Shown: one piece after another, positions 35,790 through 45,634 of the stretch
How the letters are laid out: each line of letters begins with the position of its first letter
Numbering within the stretch: position 1 is the first letter of the stretch
Origin: DATFNV01 sp963827935
GTDB lineage: Bacteria > Planctomycetota > Planctomycetia > Gemmatales > Gemmataceae
Length of the DNA: 64,000 bases
Assembly: GCA_963827935.1 (NCBI GenBank)
Contig: CAWHCN010000019.1
Coordinates: forward strand, 558,001 to 622,000
Direction of reading: 5' to 3'
Made by a program: the position numbers and the translations under genes
The notes under the pieces: generated by a model
Database searches by the model: none
What the model saw: only the letters and a program-made list of their open reading frames with translations
Told to the model about the DNA's origin: nothing

Positions 35790-36105
35790 TTACTTCAACA
35801 TCTCCCGCACTTGCCGCCGCTGCGCCGGCGTCAGCTCGGCGAGCCATCCTTCCAGACCGACCTCCTCGATCACCCGTTTTACGCCGACCAGCTCAATCAC
35901 CTGCTTCAGGCCGGCCTGGTCGATCATCCGTTTCAGGCCCAGCTGGCGGATGAATTCGTCGAAGCCCGAGCTTGTCGACGACGGGACGGATATCGATCGT
36001 TGCATTCTGGCTTGCTCTGCGTGCCATTTGACGGACCTCCTCCCACAGGTGGGGAAACAGCGTCGCCAGCCAGGGGCCGTACAGGCGCCATAGCGCGCCC
36101 CACAC
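35790..36105 (-). pseudogene. nonapeptide-repeat protein, truncated copy C
   Basis: Same truncated start as copy A (WRLYGPWLATLFPHLWEEVRQMARRAS), a one-base frameshift near 35962, then only four nonapeptide units (LGLKRMIDQ, AGLKQVIEL, VGVKRVIEE, VGLEGWLAE) and the ending LTPAQRRQVREMLK. It sits 3' of copy D exactly as A sits 3' of B. Confidence 0.7.
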
Positions 36106-36123
36106 CAGGGCGTCGCCGCGCCC

Positions 36124-37017
36124 TTACTTCAACATCTCCCGCAGTTCACGGCGCTGCTCCGGCTTGAGCCCGGCGAGCAAGCCCTCCAGGCCGAGCTCCT
36201 CGATCACCCGCTCGGCGCCGACCTCCTCAATGACCCGTTTCACGCCGACCAGGTCGATCACCTGCTTCAGGCCGGCCTGGTCGATCATCCGTTCCAGGCC
36301 GACCTGACGGATGAGCTCGTCGAGCCCGAGAATGTCGACGACGGGACGGATATCGATCGTTGCATTCTGGCTTGCTCTGCGTGCCATCTGACGGACCTCC
36401 TCCCACAGTTGGGGAAACAGCGTTGTGAGCCAGGGGCCGTACAGGCGCCATAGCTCCGGCCGGCTTGTGACTTCCTGCGCCAACTGTCGCGTCGCATCCA
36501 AAGGCTCGTGTACCAGCAGATGAACCGGCACACTGTCGTGCTCGACCGGCACGTCCCGGTTGCTGACGAGGATTATAGCTCGCCCCAGGTGCTCGACGCG
36601 CCAAAGGCCCGGTCCCAGCGGCTCCAGGTCGCCCAGGAGGTCTCGTGCGCCGGCCAGGAAGCGCCGGCCCAGATGGTTCGCCAGGTACCAAAACGAAACC
36701 TGCGTCCGGCCGACCAGCCGCTGGCCTTGCTTGCGTCGTTCGTCGTTGAGCCGTCGATGGATACCCAGGCCGATTTCCGCCAGCAGGTCCAGATCGGCCA
36801 GGCGGGCCGACACGCTGGGGCCCTTGAATTCCAGGATGTTCCAGGCCGTCAGCCAGCGCCAAAGGCCCAGGAACGGCGGCCCACTTGACGAGGTCCGACG
36901 CAGCAGCACCAGATCGGCGGCCCGGGGCAGGTCGCCCACCGGCATGTTGGTGCGAACCTCGAAGCTCCGTTCCAGAAGCGGCCGCAAGAGATCGGCGAAC
37001 AGCGGGTGCCATTGCAT
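36124..37017 (-). CDS. nonapeptide-repeat PD-(D/E)xK-like protein, copy D (intact)
   Basis: 297 residues from ATG 37017. The N-terminal half shows a possible nuclease core, AADLVLL...NILEFKGPS (Asp, then E-x-K), followed by DLDLLAEIGLGIHRRL, as in Rpn-like PD-(D/E)xK proteins. The middle has RAIILVSNRDVPVEHDSVPVHLLVHE. The C terminus has five nine-residue units (VGLERMIDQ, AGLKQVIDL, VGVKRVIEE, VGAERVIEE, LGLEGLLAG) and KPEQRRELREMLK. A TACAAT box lies near 37068 on the minus strand. The only undamaged member of four copies here. Function unknown; nuclease is an inference. Confidence 0.7.
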   Translation of the reverse strand: MQWHPLFADLLRPLLERSFEVRTNMPVGDLPRAADLVLLRRTSSSGPPFLGLWRWLTAWNILEFKGPSVSARLADLDLLAEIGLGIHRRLNDERRKQGQRLVGRTQVSFWYLANHLGRRFLAGARDLLGDLEPLGPGLWRVEHLGRAIILVSNRDVPVEHDSVPVHLLVHEPLDATRQLAQEVTSRPELWRLYGPWLTTLFPQLWEEVRQMARRASQNATIDIRPVVDILGLDELIRQVGLERMIDQAGLKQVIDLVGVKRVIEEVGAERVIEELGLEGLLAGLKPEQRRELREMLK

Positions 37018-37374
37018 CGTGCGACACCGGAATGCGGCTGAGGCAGATCGTGGCCCAATGCCCGTATTGTAGCAGGCCGCGGGCCAGGAACGATGGGGCA
37101 GCGAAGAAAGCGCCGGAGCCTGCGGGAGTCTGGGGCGCGGATAAGCGGTCAGCGTGGTTTTGACTCGCAAATCGGACAGGGGAACCGGTGAGGTCGTCTG
37201 CGAACCGCGTCTTATTGGAACGGCGGCACATCCACGGGCAGGCCGACGCGCATGAAGAAACGGGCGAAGGCCTGACCAAGAGAAGGAGGACGCAGCTCGA
37301 TTCCCTGCCCCGTGCCCGCCCGGCCCGAGCCGCTCTCATCCCGCCTTCTGCAGTTGCGCGTCGTGAAGTGCTCT
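37018..37374. other. leader of copy D and unassigned sequence
   Basis: 37018-37155 repeats the leader of copy B. Beyond it I see no convincing gene. A short minus-strand frame reading RPPSLGQAFARFFMRVGLPVDVPPFQ may be a coding remnant. Confidence 0.4.
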
Positions 37375-37731
37375 TCAGGGTTTGGCCGACGGGTTGGGAC
37401 GAACGATGCGGATGAACTGGTTCGCCAGGCTTGACGCGGCCGTAATGGCATCGTGGATGCGCTGCGCCAGTCCCACGGGGTTTCGGCGATCCTGGGTACA
37501 GGAGATGATTCCCCGATGCATGGGACCTTGCCGATGGAGGCGTTGGAAGTCGGCATGATTATGGGTAAGCACGGCGCGTAGATCGGCAACGGCATCGGCG
37601 AGAACCTCCGCGTCGTCAATGCCCTGGTTGGCTCGGCCCGCCTCCTGAACTGTCCGCACATCGTGGCCGAGCCGGCGAAGCACCTCAACGACCGGGTAGG
37701 GGAAATCCTCATCCGCATAGAGTCGGGCCAT
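37375..37731 (-). CDS. DUF5615 PIN-like toxin
   Basis: 118 residues: MARLYADEDFPYPVVEVLRRLGHDVRTVQEAGRANQGIDDAEVLADAVADLRAVLTHNHADF. The N-terminal Y-A-D-E-D-F and L-T-H-N-H-A-D-F motifs are those of DUF5615, a PIN-like RNase fold with clustered acidic residues. It begins 5 bp after the DUF433 stop on the same strand, and DUF433/DUF5615 is a recognised toxin-antitoxin arrangement. Confidence 0.82.
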   Translation of the reverse strand: MARLYADEDFPYPVVEVLRRLGHDVRTVQEAGRANQGIDDAEVLADAVADLRAVLTHNHADFQRLHRQGPMHRGIISCTQDRRNPVGLAQRIHDAITAASSLANQFIRIVRPNPSAKP

Positions 37732-37736
37732 GTGCG

Positions 37737-37988
37737 CTAGTCTGCCTCGTTTTCGTGGATGTCTTCATCGATCTCGGCGGGGTGCTCTCGGTAGTAGTCC
37801 CAGGCCGCCTGGAGGTCTTCGGGCGTCAGGCCCACGATGTTCTCCAGGATCTGCTCGTCCGGCAGACCGAGGCGGCGAGAATTCACGAGGCCCCAGACCG
37901 TGATCCGGGTTTTGCGAATGCACGCTCGCCCGCCGCAGACGCCGGGCGTTTTCTGCACCCAGCTCTTCTTGGTCGTTTCGGTGGCCAT
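37737..37988 (-). CDS. DUF433 antitoxin
   Basis: 83 residues from ATG 37988, preceded by GGAGGTG. Reads WVQKTPGVCGGRACIRKTRITVWGLVNSRRLGLPDEQILENIVGLTPEDLQAAWDYYREHP: the G-V-C-G-G-R-A-C-I-R-x-T-R-I-x-V start and L-T-x-x-D-L-x-A-A-x-x-Y-Y end of DUF433. The small winged-helix fold binds its own promoter in known pairs. Regulated pair with the next gene. Confidence 0.85.
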   Translation of the reverse strand: MATETTKKSWVQKTPGVCGGRACIRKTRITVWGLVNSRRLGLPDEQILENIVGLTPEDLQAAWDYYREHPAEIDEDIHENEAD

Positions 37989-38151
37989 GTGGGCACCTCC
38001 TTTGCCGAGATTATACCCGAGCGGGCTCACGCTTCGCCAGCTATTGCCGGATGACCTTCTGCGTATCCCACGTGCAGCACAAAGAGGGCGCATATGGGGC
38101 CAGCGTGGTTTTCCAGCGGGAATTCACGCTCTCTCCTTGTCTATCGAGGCA

Positions 38152-38790
38152 CTACCGGTCGGGCTTGGCCTCCGCCAGCAAGGCCTGCCAGCTCTCGACC
38201 GCCCCAATCCGTTCGATGAGGGCTTCCAGCCGGTCCAGGTCAGGAATCATCTCCAGCGCCGCCTGCGTTCGCGCACTGGGCCAGCCCAGCGGTTTGCTCC
38301 CCAGGCGCACGAGCAGGTCGCCCACCGTCACGGCACTGATGGGCGCCAGCGGCAGCGTCCCCAGGCCGCCCGTCAACAACGGGTCCGGGGGGAGTTGCCA
38401 GACCCGAATCACCCGGTAGCGGAAGACATTGTACGGCACTTCATCGGGGAAGCCGCGTTCCCGCACCCCCGTCAGGACCGGCGAGTTGGCCGAGGGCCGT
38501 AGGAGTACGACAACGGTCCGGACCAGTTGTAGGGTGCGTCAAGCGTACTCGCGCCGACGCACCGTTCCTGCCCCCCGGTGCGTCGGGGCGAGTACGCTTG
38601 ACGCACCCTACGCTTGCTGGCTCCAGGTGCAGGAGGTAGGGCGGGTTCGTGTCGACGTGCAGCACCTTGTCGGCGGCCCCGTTGACGGTGGCAATATCGG
38701 CGTCGATGATCCGCGTTGGCGCGGCCGGCTGGCCGGCGAAGACAGTCCAGTCGGCGGGCCCGAGTTCTAGCAAGCCGGACGCGGGAAGAG
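38152..38790 (-). pseudogene. Rpn-like (DUF4351-type) protein interrupted by a palindrome
   Basis: The 5' part reads LLELGPADWTVFAGQPAAPTRI, IDADIATVNGAADKVLHVDTNPPYLLHLEP. At 38611-38529 a palindrome replaces part of the frame. The 3' part resumes VRTVVVLLRPSANSPVLTG, YNVFRYRVIRVWQLPPDPLLTGGLGTLPLAPI and DRLEALIERIGAVESWQALLAEAKPDR. LLHLE followed by VVVLLRP and VWQLP...GLGTLPLAPI is the order in Rpn-like PD-(D/E)xK proteins related to transposases. About 15-20 codons are missing at the insertion. Confidence 0.68.
38529..38611. repeat. GTAGGGTGCGTCAAGCG palindrome inside a gene
   Basis: An 83-bp palindrome, GTAGGGTGCGTCAAGCGTAC ... GTACGCTTGACGCACCCTAC, with inner CGACGCACCG/CGGTGCGTCG pairing. 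It lies within the Rpn-like coding frame and so inserted after that gene existed. Confidence 0.88.
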
Positions 38791-38882
38791 GGTGAACTGA
38801 GAGCAGCCGGCGACCCGGGGCTACGCACTGCGGGCGGTGTCGGCCTGGCTCCCCAGGCGCTGCCACCACGGCTCCCACGCTC

Positions 38883-41291
38883 TTAGTGGAAGAACCCCAG
38901 CCAGAAGCTGAACACCTGCGTCTTGTCGCCGTCCGCCTTCACGATGGGGAAGCCGAAGTCCAGGGCGATGGGGACGGGGCCGAGCATCGGGACGACGAAG
39001 CGGACGCCGACACCGGCCGACACCCGGTAGTCGCTGATTTGCATGCGCGGCTCGACGGTGCCGCTGTCCACGAAGGCCACGAAGTACAGGTGATCGTTGG
39101 CCCGGACCGGGATTTGATACTCCAGGCTGTTCAGGAGCATGAAATCGCCGCCAATCGGGATGCCGTAGGGGGGAGCCAGCGGGCTGATGCCGCGGAACTC
39201 GAAGCCGCGCATGCTCTGAAAACCGCCGGCGAAGAAGCGTTCGTAGACCGGAGCGTTCGATCCCTCCCACGCGACCTGCCCGTGGTAAGCCAGGACGTGA
39301 CGGCCGCTCTTGTCGGCCCGTTCGTAGATCGTCCAGAACTGGCTGAAATCGACGTTGACCACCGGGAAGGTGAATTCGCCCGTGACCTCCTCAAAGGAGA
39401 TATCGAGGTGGTTGCCCTCGGTGGGGCGCAGGTAGGAGTCGCGCGTGTCGCGGGTGACGCCGACCTTGAACCCCGCCAGGAAATTGCTGCCGATGACATT
39501 CTGGTAATCCGGCGGGTCCCAGGCCGGCACGTCATGGACGCCCACGTCCTCGATACGGACGGCGGTGTAGGCGGACCAGTACTGATTCAGCTTGCGGGCC
39601 AGGGTGATGCGCGTGCCGAGGCGACTTTCCGTGTACTCGTTGTAGAGGCGCTCCCAGTAGATCGCGCCGACCGTCAGGCTGTAGGGCGTGTCGAAGATCA
39701 TCGGGTCGCGCCAGGTGGCCGAATAACGCTGGGTCGTGGTGCCCGGCATGGCTTCGATGCGCATTTCCTGGCCGGCGCCGCGGAAGGCACGCCCGGCCAG
39801 GAGATCGTCGAAACTGTCCGGAAAGCGGAGGATGTCGAAGTTCTTTTCGTTGAGCACAATGCTGCCGGTCAGGCCGGCATCGGAGTTGACGCCCACGCCG
39901 AACATCAACTGGCCGGTCTTGGTTTCCTGCACGCGGACCAGTAGGTCCTTGTACTCCTCGTCCCCATCGCGGTTGAGCACTTCGACGGTCGGTCGCACGC
40001 CGGTTTCGCCATTGGTTTCGAAAATACCGAGCTTGGCCAGGTTGCGTTCGGCCAGGCGCAGGTCGGGATACTGGAGGGTCTGGCCGGGCGAAAGCCCTTC
40101 GGGAAGCTGGCGGAGGATGACGTTCTGCCGGGTCACGTCGTTGCCGATGATCCAGATCTGCCCGACCTTGGCCGGCGCCCGTTCCGTGACCTGGTAGTGC
40201 ACCAGGCAGACGCCCGGGGTCTCGGCGTTGAAGACCGGCTCTGGTTTGACGCGGACGTCGCGCCCGGCCATGCCGTAATAGTCCTGGATGGCGCGGATAT
40301 CGGCCTGCACCTTGGCCTCGTCGTAGAACTCGCCGGGTGCCAGCCGCGGGATGGCCTGGATGACTTCCAGCGGCATTTCCCGGCCGGCGCCATCGACCTG
40401 CGGGCGGGCGGACACGCGGTAGCGCGCCCCCTCGTAGATATGGAAGACGAGGATCACGTGGTCGCCGTCCGGCTCCCAGCGCAGCTCGCGGGAGACATGC
40501 ACATCGTGATAGCCGAACGATTTGTAGTACTTCTCCAGCTCGTCTACGTCGTACTCGACCATCTGCAGGTTGAGGGTGCCGCCGAACAGGCCGAAATATT
40601 CGTGGCTCGACTTGACCTGGGTGTACAACCGGCCGGCACTGACGAAGGTATTCCCCTCGAAGGCCACATCGCGGACCTTGACTTTCTTACCCTCGGTGAT
40701 GTTGAAGACGACGCGGGTGTCGGTAGGATTGGCCCCTTCGGTCAGGTCGCAGGTGGCGAAGGGTCGGCCCTGCTTGTACAGCTCGGCCACGATCGCCTTG
40801 CAGGCTTCCTGGTTGAGATAGGGGACCATCGGGTCGCCCTTGTGCAGATGGGTGATTTTCTTCAGCTCGTCGATCTTGATGTGAACGCCGCCGTTGTAAA
40901 CGACCTCCTGAATCCGCTGGGGCCGTTCGATGACCTGGAAGTAGACATCGACGAGGTTGCGATTGTCGGGATGTTCGACGAGTTTGACATCGACGCGGGC
41001 GAAGAGGCCGGTGGCCGTGAGGAGGCGGACATCCTCGTCGATGGTGGCCTGGTTGTAGGGGCGTCCGGCCTGGGTGTGGATGGTGCTGAGGACCCGTTGC
41101 GCGGAGTTGCCGCGGGTCCCGTCGACCTTGATATCGGCAACTGTGACCTGCGGGGCGGCGACGACGGGCCGGGGGGTCGCGGCCGGCAGCGGCGGCGCCT
41201 GCGCCCGGGCGGACGCGCCGGCCTGGGCCAGGGCCATTAGCCCCACAACCCACAGGCGTACCGGCACAAGGAAGCGATCCGTCGCTTGCAT
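38883..41291 (-). CDS. bamA: BamA/Omp85-type outer membrane protein assembly factor
   Basis: 802 residues from ATG 41291 (a start nine codons further upstream is possible). A signal peptide (LWVVGLMALAQAGASA) and a low-complexity Pro/Ala segment precede several POTRA-type modules (VADIKVDGTRGNSAQRVLS, VQEVVYNGGVHIKIDELKKIT, VKVRDVAFEGNTFVSAGRL, APAKVGQIWIIGNDVTRQNVIL). A C-terminal beta-barrel follows, with the Omp85 segment ERFFAGGFQSMRGFEFRGISP and the end FSFWLGFFH (terminal aromatic). It folds beta-barrels into the outer membrane, evidence that this planctomycete has a BAM system. Monocistronic. Confidence 0.9.
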   Translation of the reverse strand: MQATDRFLVPVRLWVVGLMALAQAGASARAQAPPLPAATPRPVVAAPQVTVADIKVDGTRGNSAQRVLSTIHTQAGRPYNQATIDEDVRLLTATGLFARVDVKLVEHPDNRNLVDVYFQVIERPQRIQEVVYNGGVHIKIDELKKITHLHKGDPMVPYLNQEACKAIVAELYKQGRPFATCDLTEGANPTDTRVVFNITEGKKVKVRDVAFEGNTFVSAGRLYTQVKSSHEYFGLFGGTLNLQMVEYDVDELEKYYKSFGYHDVHVSRELRWEPDGDHVILVFHIYEGARYRVSARPQVDGAGREMPLEVIQAIPRLAPGEFYDEAKVQADIRAIQDYYGMAGRDVRVKPEPVFNAETPGVCLVHYQVTERAPAKVGQIWIIGNDVTRQNVILRQLPEGLSPGQTLQYPDLRLAERNLAKLGIFETNGETGVRPTVEVLNRDGDEEYKDLLVRVQETKTGQLMFGVGVNSDAGLTGSIVLNEKNFDILRFPDSFDDLLAGRAFRGAGQEMRIEAMPGTTTQRYSATWRDPMIFDTPYSLTVGAIYWERLYNEYTESRLGTRITLARKLNQYWSAYTAVRIEDVGVHDVPAWDPPDYQNVIGSNFLAGFKVGVTRDTRDSYLRPTEGNHLDISFEEVTGEFTFPVVNVDFSQFWTIYERADKSGRHVLAYHGQVAWEGSNAPVYERFFAGGFQSMRGFEFRGISPLAPPYGIPIGGDFMLLNSLEYQIPVRANDHLYFVAFVDSGTVEPRMQISDYRVSAGVGVRFVVPMLGPVPIALDFGFPIVKADGDKTQVFSFWLGFFH

Positions 41292-41692
41292 GGGTAGTTC
41301 CCCATCGGAAGGCAGCACGTCTACGCCCCGGGGCGGCCCCGAATAGCCGGGGCCCGCCGGACTGTCAAGACCTCTGGCACGCGCGCGGCTGCCAAAAGGG
41401 CTCAGGCACCTTTCGGCAGCCGGCCTGCGGCCGTTGCGCTCCGTAGCCGAAACCGACCTTCTCTCCAGTTCGCGCAGAGGAAGGGCAGCAGATAGCGATG
41501 GGAACGCCAGGTGTCAAGTCGCCTTTCGCTCGCGGCGCTCCCACCGCTTTCCCATTTCGTGAGCTTGGCAGCGCAAAGAAGAGTAGCACGGTTGCTCTTG
41601 CCGCCGGCCGCTGGAAATGCGAGAAGCCCGCCACTTCCCCGCCCGGCCCTCCGTCGTCGGGGAGGGGCGTCCGCGATCCACGGAGGTAATCG
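41292..41692. other. intergenic region between divergent genes
   Basis: About 400 bp between bamA and the glycosyltransferase gene. It holds no convincing gene; the short frames present are on both strands and overlap. It must carry both promoters, but no clear -35/-10 pair was picked out. Confidence 0.4.
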
Positions 41693-43581
41693 ATGACGAC
41701 TCCCCCGGTCGCTGACTCCGGCGCGGCCCGGGCCGGCAAGGATTGGTCGCTCGCCCTGATGCTTGTGCTGGCCGTCGCGCTGGCCGGCTGGAGCTACGCC
41801 CGCTTCTGGCCCCAGGCACCGGCCCTGTGGGGGTCGCTGCTTCACGACCGCAACGCCCACTACTGGGCGGCCCAGAGTGTCGGACTCGACCTGCGTCAGG
41901 GCCACCTGCTACACCTGGCGATTGATGTCGAACGCATGCGCATCTGGGGCCCGCTGCACCCGCTGGTCACCGGCGTGGTCCTGGCCATTGGCGGGACCGA
42001 TTATCGGCTGGCCGTGCTGACCGCCCTGGCCGCCTGGATCGGGACCGCCGTGCTGGCCTTCCTGTCGGCCCGCCGGGTCGCGCCGCGGGCGGGCAACTTG
42101 GCCGGCGCCGTCGCCGCCCTGCTGGTCCTGGCCAGCCCGGCCCAGCAGGCGTTCGCCACCGATATCATGCTCGAGGCCCCGGCGCCTGCCTGTCGCTGGC
42201 CGTTGTCTATACCTATCTGCGCCTGCGGCAGGGGCCCACGACGGCCAACGCCCGCTGTTTCGCCCTGGCGCTGACCGCCCTCTTTTTCCTGAAATACAAC
42301 TACTGGATCCTCGGCCTGCTGGCGGTCGGCGTCGTCGAATTGGCCCGGGCCCGCCGGCTGGTGGCCTCGGCGGCGCTCGCCCTGGACCGGCGCTGGGGCC
42401 CGGCCGCTCCTCTGCGAGACTGGCTGTTGGCCCAGCTTCGCCATCCCCTCACTTACCCGCTCGTAGTCCTGGCGATCGTTCTGATGCGCTTCGTCATCGG
42501 CGGCCCGTTCGAGCTTCGGCTTGGGGGCCGATCGGTGGCCGTCCGTTCCGCCGACACGCTCGCGACCATCGCCTGCTGGGTCGCCCTGGCGCGCGTCCTG
42601 CCGTGGTGGATCCGCATCGGCCGGCCGTGGCTGCGCCAGCGTGCGACGCTAGCTGCCACCGTGGTCGCCTGGCATGCGGCCCCGGTGGTGGCCTGGTTCC
42701 TCGTTCCCAAGCGAGCGGCGCTCTTCTTCTCTTACCTGTCGCGCGATCACGGCGCGGGAGAGGCCGGCGCTTCTTTCCTGGCCCGGCTGACGACCTATGC
42801 TCAAACGCTGGCCGCGGATTATCACGCAGGGACGGCGGCCCTGGCCATCGTGCTCGCGCTGGTTGCCCTGGCCTGTTTGCTCGCGCCGCGGCTGCGGCCC
42901 GGCGGGGGAATCGTGCTGGCCTTTTTGCTGGTAGCCGCCAGCCTGACGCTGTTGCAGCCCTGCTGCCGCAGTCGCTTTGTGCATTCCTGGGTGGCGCTCC
43001 TCTGGGTGGCGGCCGGCGCGGGACTGGCCGGCGCCGTGCCGGGATGGGGCACCCGCCTGGGCCGGCGAACCGGCCAGGCCCTGGCCGCCGGGGTTGGCGG
43101 CGTTTTGCTCATCCTTTGCGTGCCGGCCGCACTGTCCCCTGGCCACGCCCCGGAAGGGGGCATCCAGCCTACCGTTCCCTCGGCACTCGCGCTGGCGGAA
43201 CGATACCTCCCGCCCCTGGCCGGCACGCGCCGCGTCGTCATCGCCTCGAATTTGCCGCTCAAGTTCTTTGCGATGTGGACGTACCAGGAACGCTTCCGCC
43301 GGACCGAGCGGGTGATAACCGAGGTTTCCAACCTGCCGGCCGACCCGCAGTCCTTCGGGCAATGGGCCGAGCGCAGCCAGTGCGACGCGGTGGTCTGGAT
43401 CGACGTGTCGCCCCACTCGATCTACTATGCGGAAACCGAAGCCGTGGGGGCGGAACGACTGCTCGGGCTGCTGGAATCCCAGGCGTGCTTCACCGCCGCA
43501 GGACGCTGGGACTTGCCGGAGCTGGGGTGCTCGGTGACGGTGTGGCGACAGGGACGGTCGGTGGCAGCGTTGGAGCGGTAA
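41693..43581 (+). CDS. membrane glycosyltransferase-like protein (GT39/ArnT type), one frameshift
   Basis: The start at 41693 follows CGGAGG. A multi-pass protein with LALMLVLAVALAGWSYARF, AVLTALAAWIGTAVLAFLSAR and many later hydrophobic segments (TYPLVVLAIVLMRFVIG, GGIVLAFLLVAASLTLL). The early HDRNAHYW and WGPLHPL loops resemble the acidic first periplasmic loop of GT39/ArnT enzymes that use lipid-linked sugars. The frame changes near 42180. Adding one base to GAGGCCCCGGCGCC joins MLEAP-GACLSLAVVYTYLRLRQG. Substrate unknown. Confidence 0.68.
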
Positions 43582-43606
43582 GGGGCGGCAAGCCTCCAAA
43601 CGCGAC

Positions 43607-43750
43607 TTAGAGCGTTCGGAAAGTATGCCGAGCCGCGCACGCAGCGGAGCGGAGTAAGCGGCCGAACTCCGCGTAATTCGCTCCGCTGAATGGGCGGCTC
43701 AGCGATCCAAGCGCCACCTTGAAACCTGCATTCTTTCCGACCGCTCTTAG
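43607..43750. mobile_element. MITE-like element
   Basis: About 140 bp. The ends AGAGCGTTCGGAAAGTATGC (43609-43628) and GCATTCTTTCCGACCGCTCT (43728-43747) are inverted repeats with 17 of 20 matching. The interior has no gene. It occupies most of the gap before the phosphatase gene. Confidence 0.6.
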
Positions 43751-43799
43751 CGCCGCGCAGGTGTCGGCCTATAGTAGAGCGCCCGAGGGAAACCGTACC

Positions 43800-44987
43800 A
43801 TGCGAGTCGCAGGCCCGCCGCGCGTCCTGGTGTGCGCCGACGAGTCGGCCGGCGTCGCAGAGCTGCGCCCGCTCCTCGAGGCCGCTCGCTGTCAGGTCGC
43901 CTGGCACCCCCTGGTGCCCCCCGATCCCGAGGTGGCCGAGATCCACCTGATCGTGATCGACAGCAGCCAGCAGAGCAGTGAGGCGCTGCACTGCTGCCGC
44001 AGGCTACGTAGCCGGCAGGGCGACGACTTTCTTCCCATCCTGTATGTGGCCGGCGATCCAAGTCCGGCCGCCCGCGTCGCCCCGCTGGAGGCCGGTGCCG
44101 ATACCTACCTGCTTCGCCCCTTCGCGCCGGGCGAGCTGCTGGCCCAGGTGCGGGCCTTCTTGCGCATCAAGGAGATGCACGACCGGCTGGCGGAGAAGAC
44201 GGCCGAGGTGCATCGCATCAACCGCCGACTGCAACAGGCCTACGGCCAGATCGATGCGGAGCTGGACCTCGCCCGGCGCATCCAGATGAGCTTTCTGCCG
44301 CAGGCGCTCCCCGAGGTGCCCGGCGTTCGCTTCGCCGTCCACTACAGCCTCTGCGGCCGCGTCGGCGGCGATTTCTACGATGTCTTTCGACTGGACGAAC
44401 AGACCGTTGGTCTTTATGTCGCCGACGCCATGGGCCACGGCGTGCCCGCCAGCCTTCTCACCATCTTTGTCAAGAAGGGGGTGCGGGCCAAGGAGGTCTT
44501 CGGCCGGCAGTACCGCCTGGTGCCGCCCGGCGAGGTCCTCGCCCGCCTCAACCACGACCTCGTCGAGCAGGCGATGGCCGACCATCCCTTCATCACGATG
44601 GTCTACGCCCTGTACAACCACCGCGAGCAGACCGTGAGCTTCGCGCGGGCCGGGCATCCGTATCCACTGCACGTGCCCCGCCACGGCCTGCCGACGCTCT
44701 GGCAGATCGAGGGCAGCCTGCTGGGCGTGTTCGAAACGACCTTTCCCATGCAGACGCGCCAGCTGCGCGTGGGCGACAAGCTGGTGCTCCACAGCGACGG
44801 CATCGACGGGGCCAGCTTCGATGGTCACCCGGCGGGCCGTGAGAGCCTGTTGGCCTGCGCGGCGTCTCACCGCGAGCTGCCGATCGACGACTTCGTCGCC
44901 GCCCTGGCCCGCGACCTGTTCGGTAAGGGAAGCCAGCCGGACGACCTGACGTTGCTGGGCCTGGAGGTGCTGGAGACCCGGAGTTGA
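43800..44987 (+). CDS. SpoIIE/PP2C-type phosphatase with receiver-like domain
   Basis: 395 residues from ATG 43800. Residues 8-125 resemble a response-regulator receiver (RVLVCADESAGVAELRPLL, LIVIDSS, LPILYVAGDPS, ADTYLLRPFAPGELLAQVRAFL), followed by a coiled-coil linker and a PP2C/SpoIIE domain: AVHYSLCGRVGGDFYDVF, LYVADAMGHGVPASL, RAGHPYPL, KLVLHSDGIDGA, DDLTLLGLEVL. The Asp residues that bind manganese are present. Likely dephosphorylates an anti-sigma-factor antagonist in a partner-switching pathway. No partner gene is adjacent. Confidence 0.88.
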   Translation: MRVAGPPRVLVCADESAGVAELRPLLEAARCQVAWHPLVPPDPEVAEIHLIVIDSSQQSSEALHCCRRLRSRQGDDFLPILYVAGDPSPAARVAPLEAGADTYLLRPFAPGELLAQVRAFLRIKEMHDRLAEKTAEVHRINRRLQQAYGQIDAELDLARRIQMSFLPQALPEVPGVRFAVHYSLCGRVGGDFYDVFRLDEQTVGLYVADAMGHGVPASLLTIFVKKGVRAKEVFGRQYRLVPPGEVLARLNHDLVEQAMADHPFITMVYALYNHREQTVSFARAGHPYPLHVPRHGLPTLWQIEGSLLGVFETTFPMQTRQLRVGDKLVLHSDGIDGASFDGHPAGRESLLACAASHRELPIDDFVAALARDLFGKGSQPDDLTLLGLEVLETRS

Positions 44988-45256
44988 CCGGCAATGCAAC
45001 GTATTTGATATTTAAGAGTTAAAGACGTTGCAACTCGGCAAACTAAGTTGCGCCCGGAGGATCGGAGGACTGCCCTTGGCTCCGACCCCTCTTCAGCCGA
45101 CAGTTCGTTCCCCAAACAGGAGCCCAATGCCGGAATCAGCTCCCATTGCTCGCAGCTTCGCGTATTAGCGAATCCGGTGGTGGCGGCTGCTGAACAGTCA
45201 TAAGCGTTGCAGGAGAAATACGCGATTCAAGCTGTCTAATTAGTTCGTCAAGATCG
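44988..45256. other. AT-rich intergenic stretch with no recognised gene
   Basis: Begins with CAACGTATTTGATATTTAAG. A 63-codon minus-strand frame (45136-45327) is possible but overlaps the integrase remnant and has no family marks. Confidence 0.4.

Positions 45257-45634
<378 letters not shown>

Noticed and set aside
38886..39944. 352-codon plus-strand open frame
   Set aside because: Antisense of bamA with Asp/Glu/Val-rich mirror composition; bamA motifs are unambiguous.
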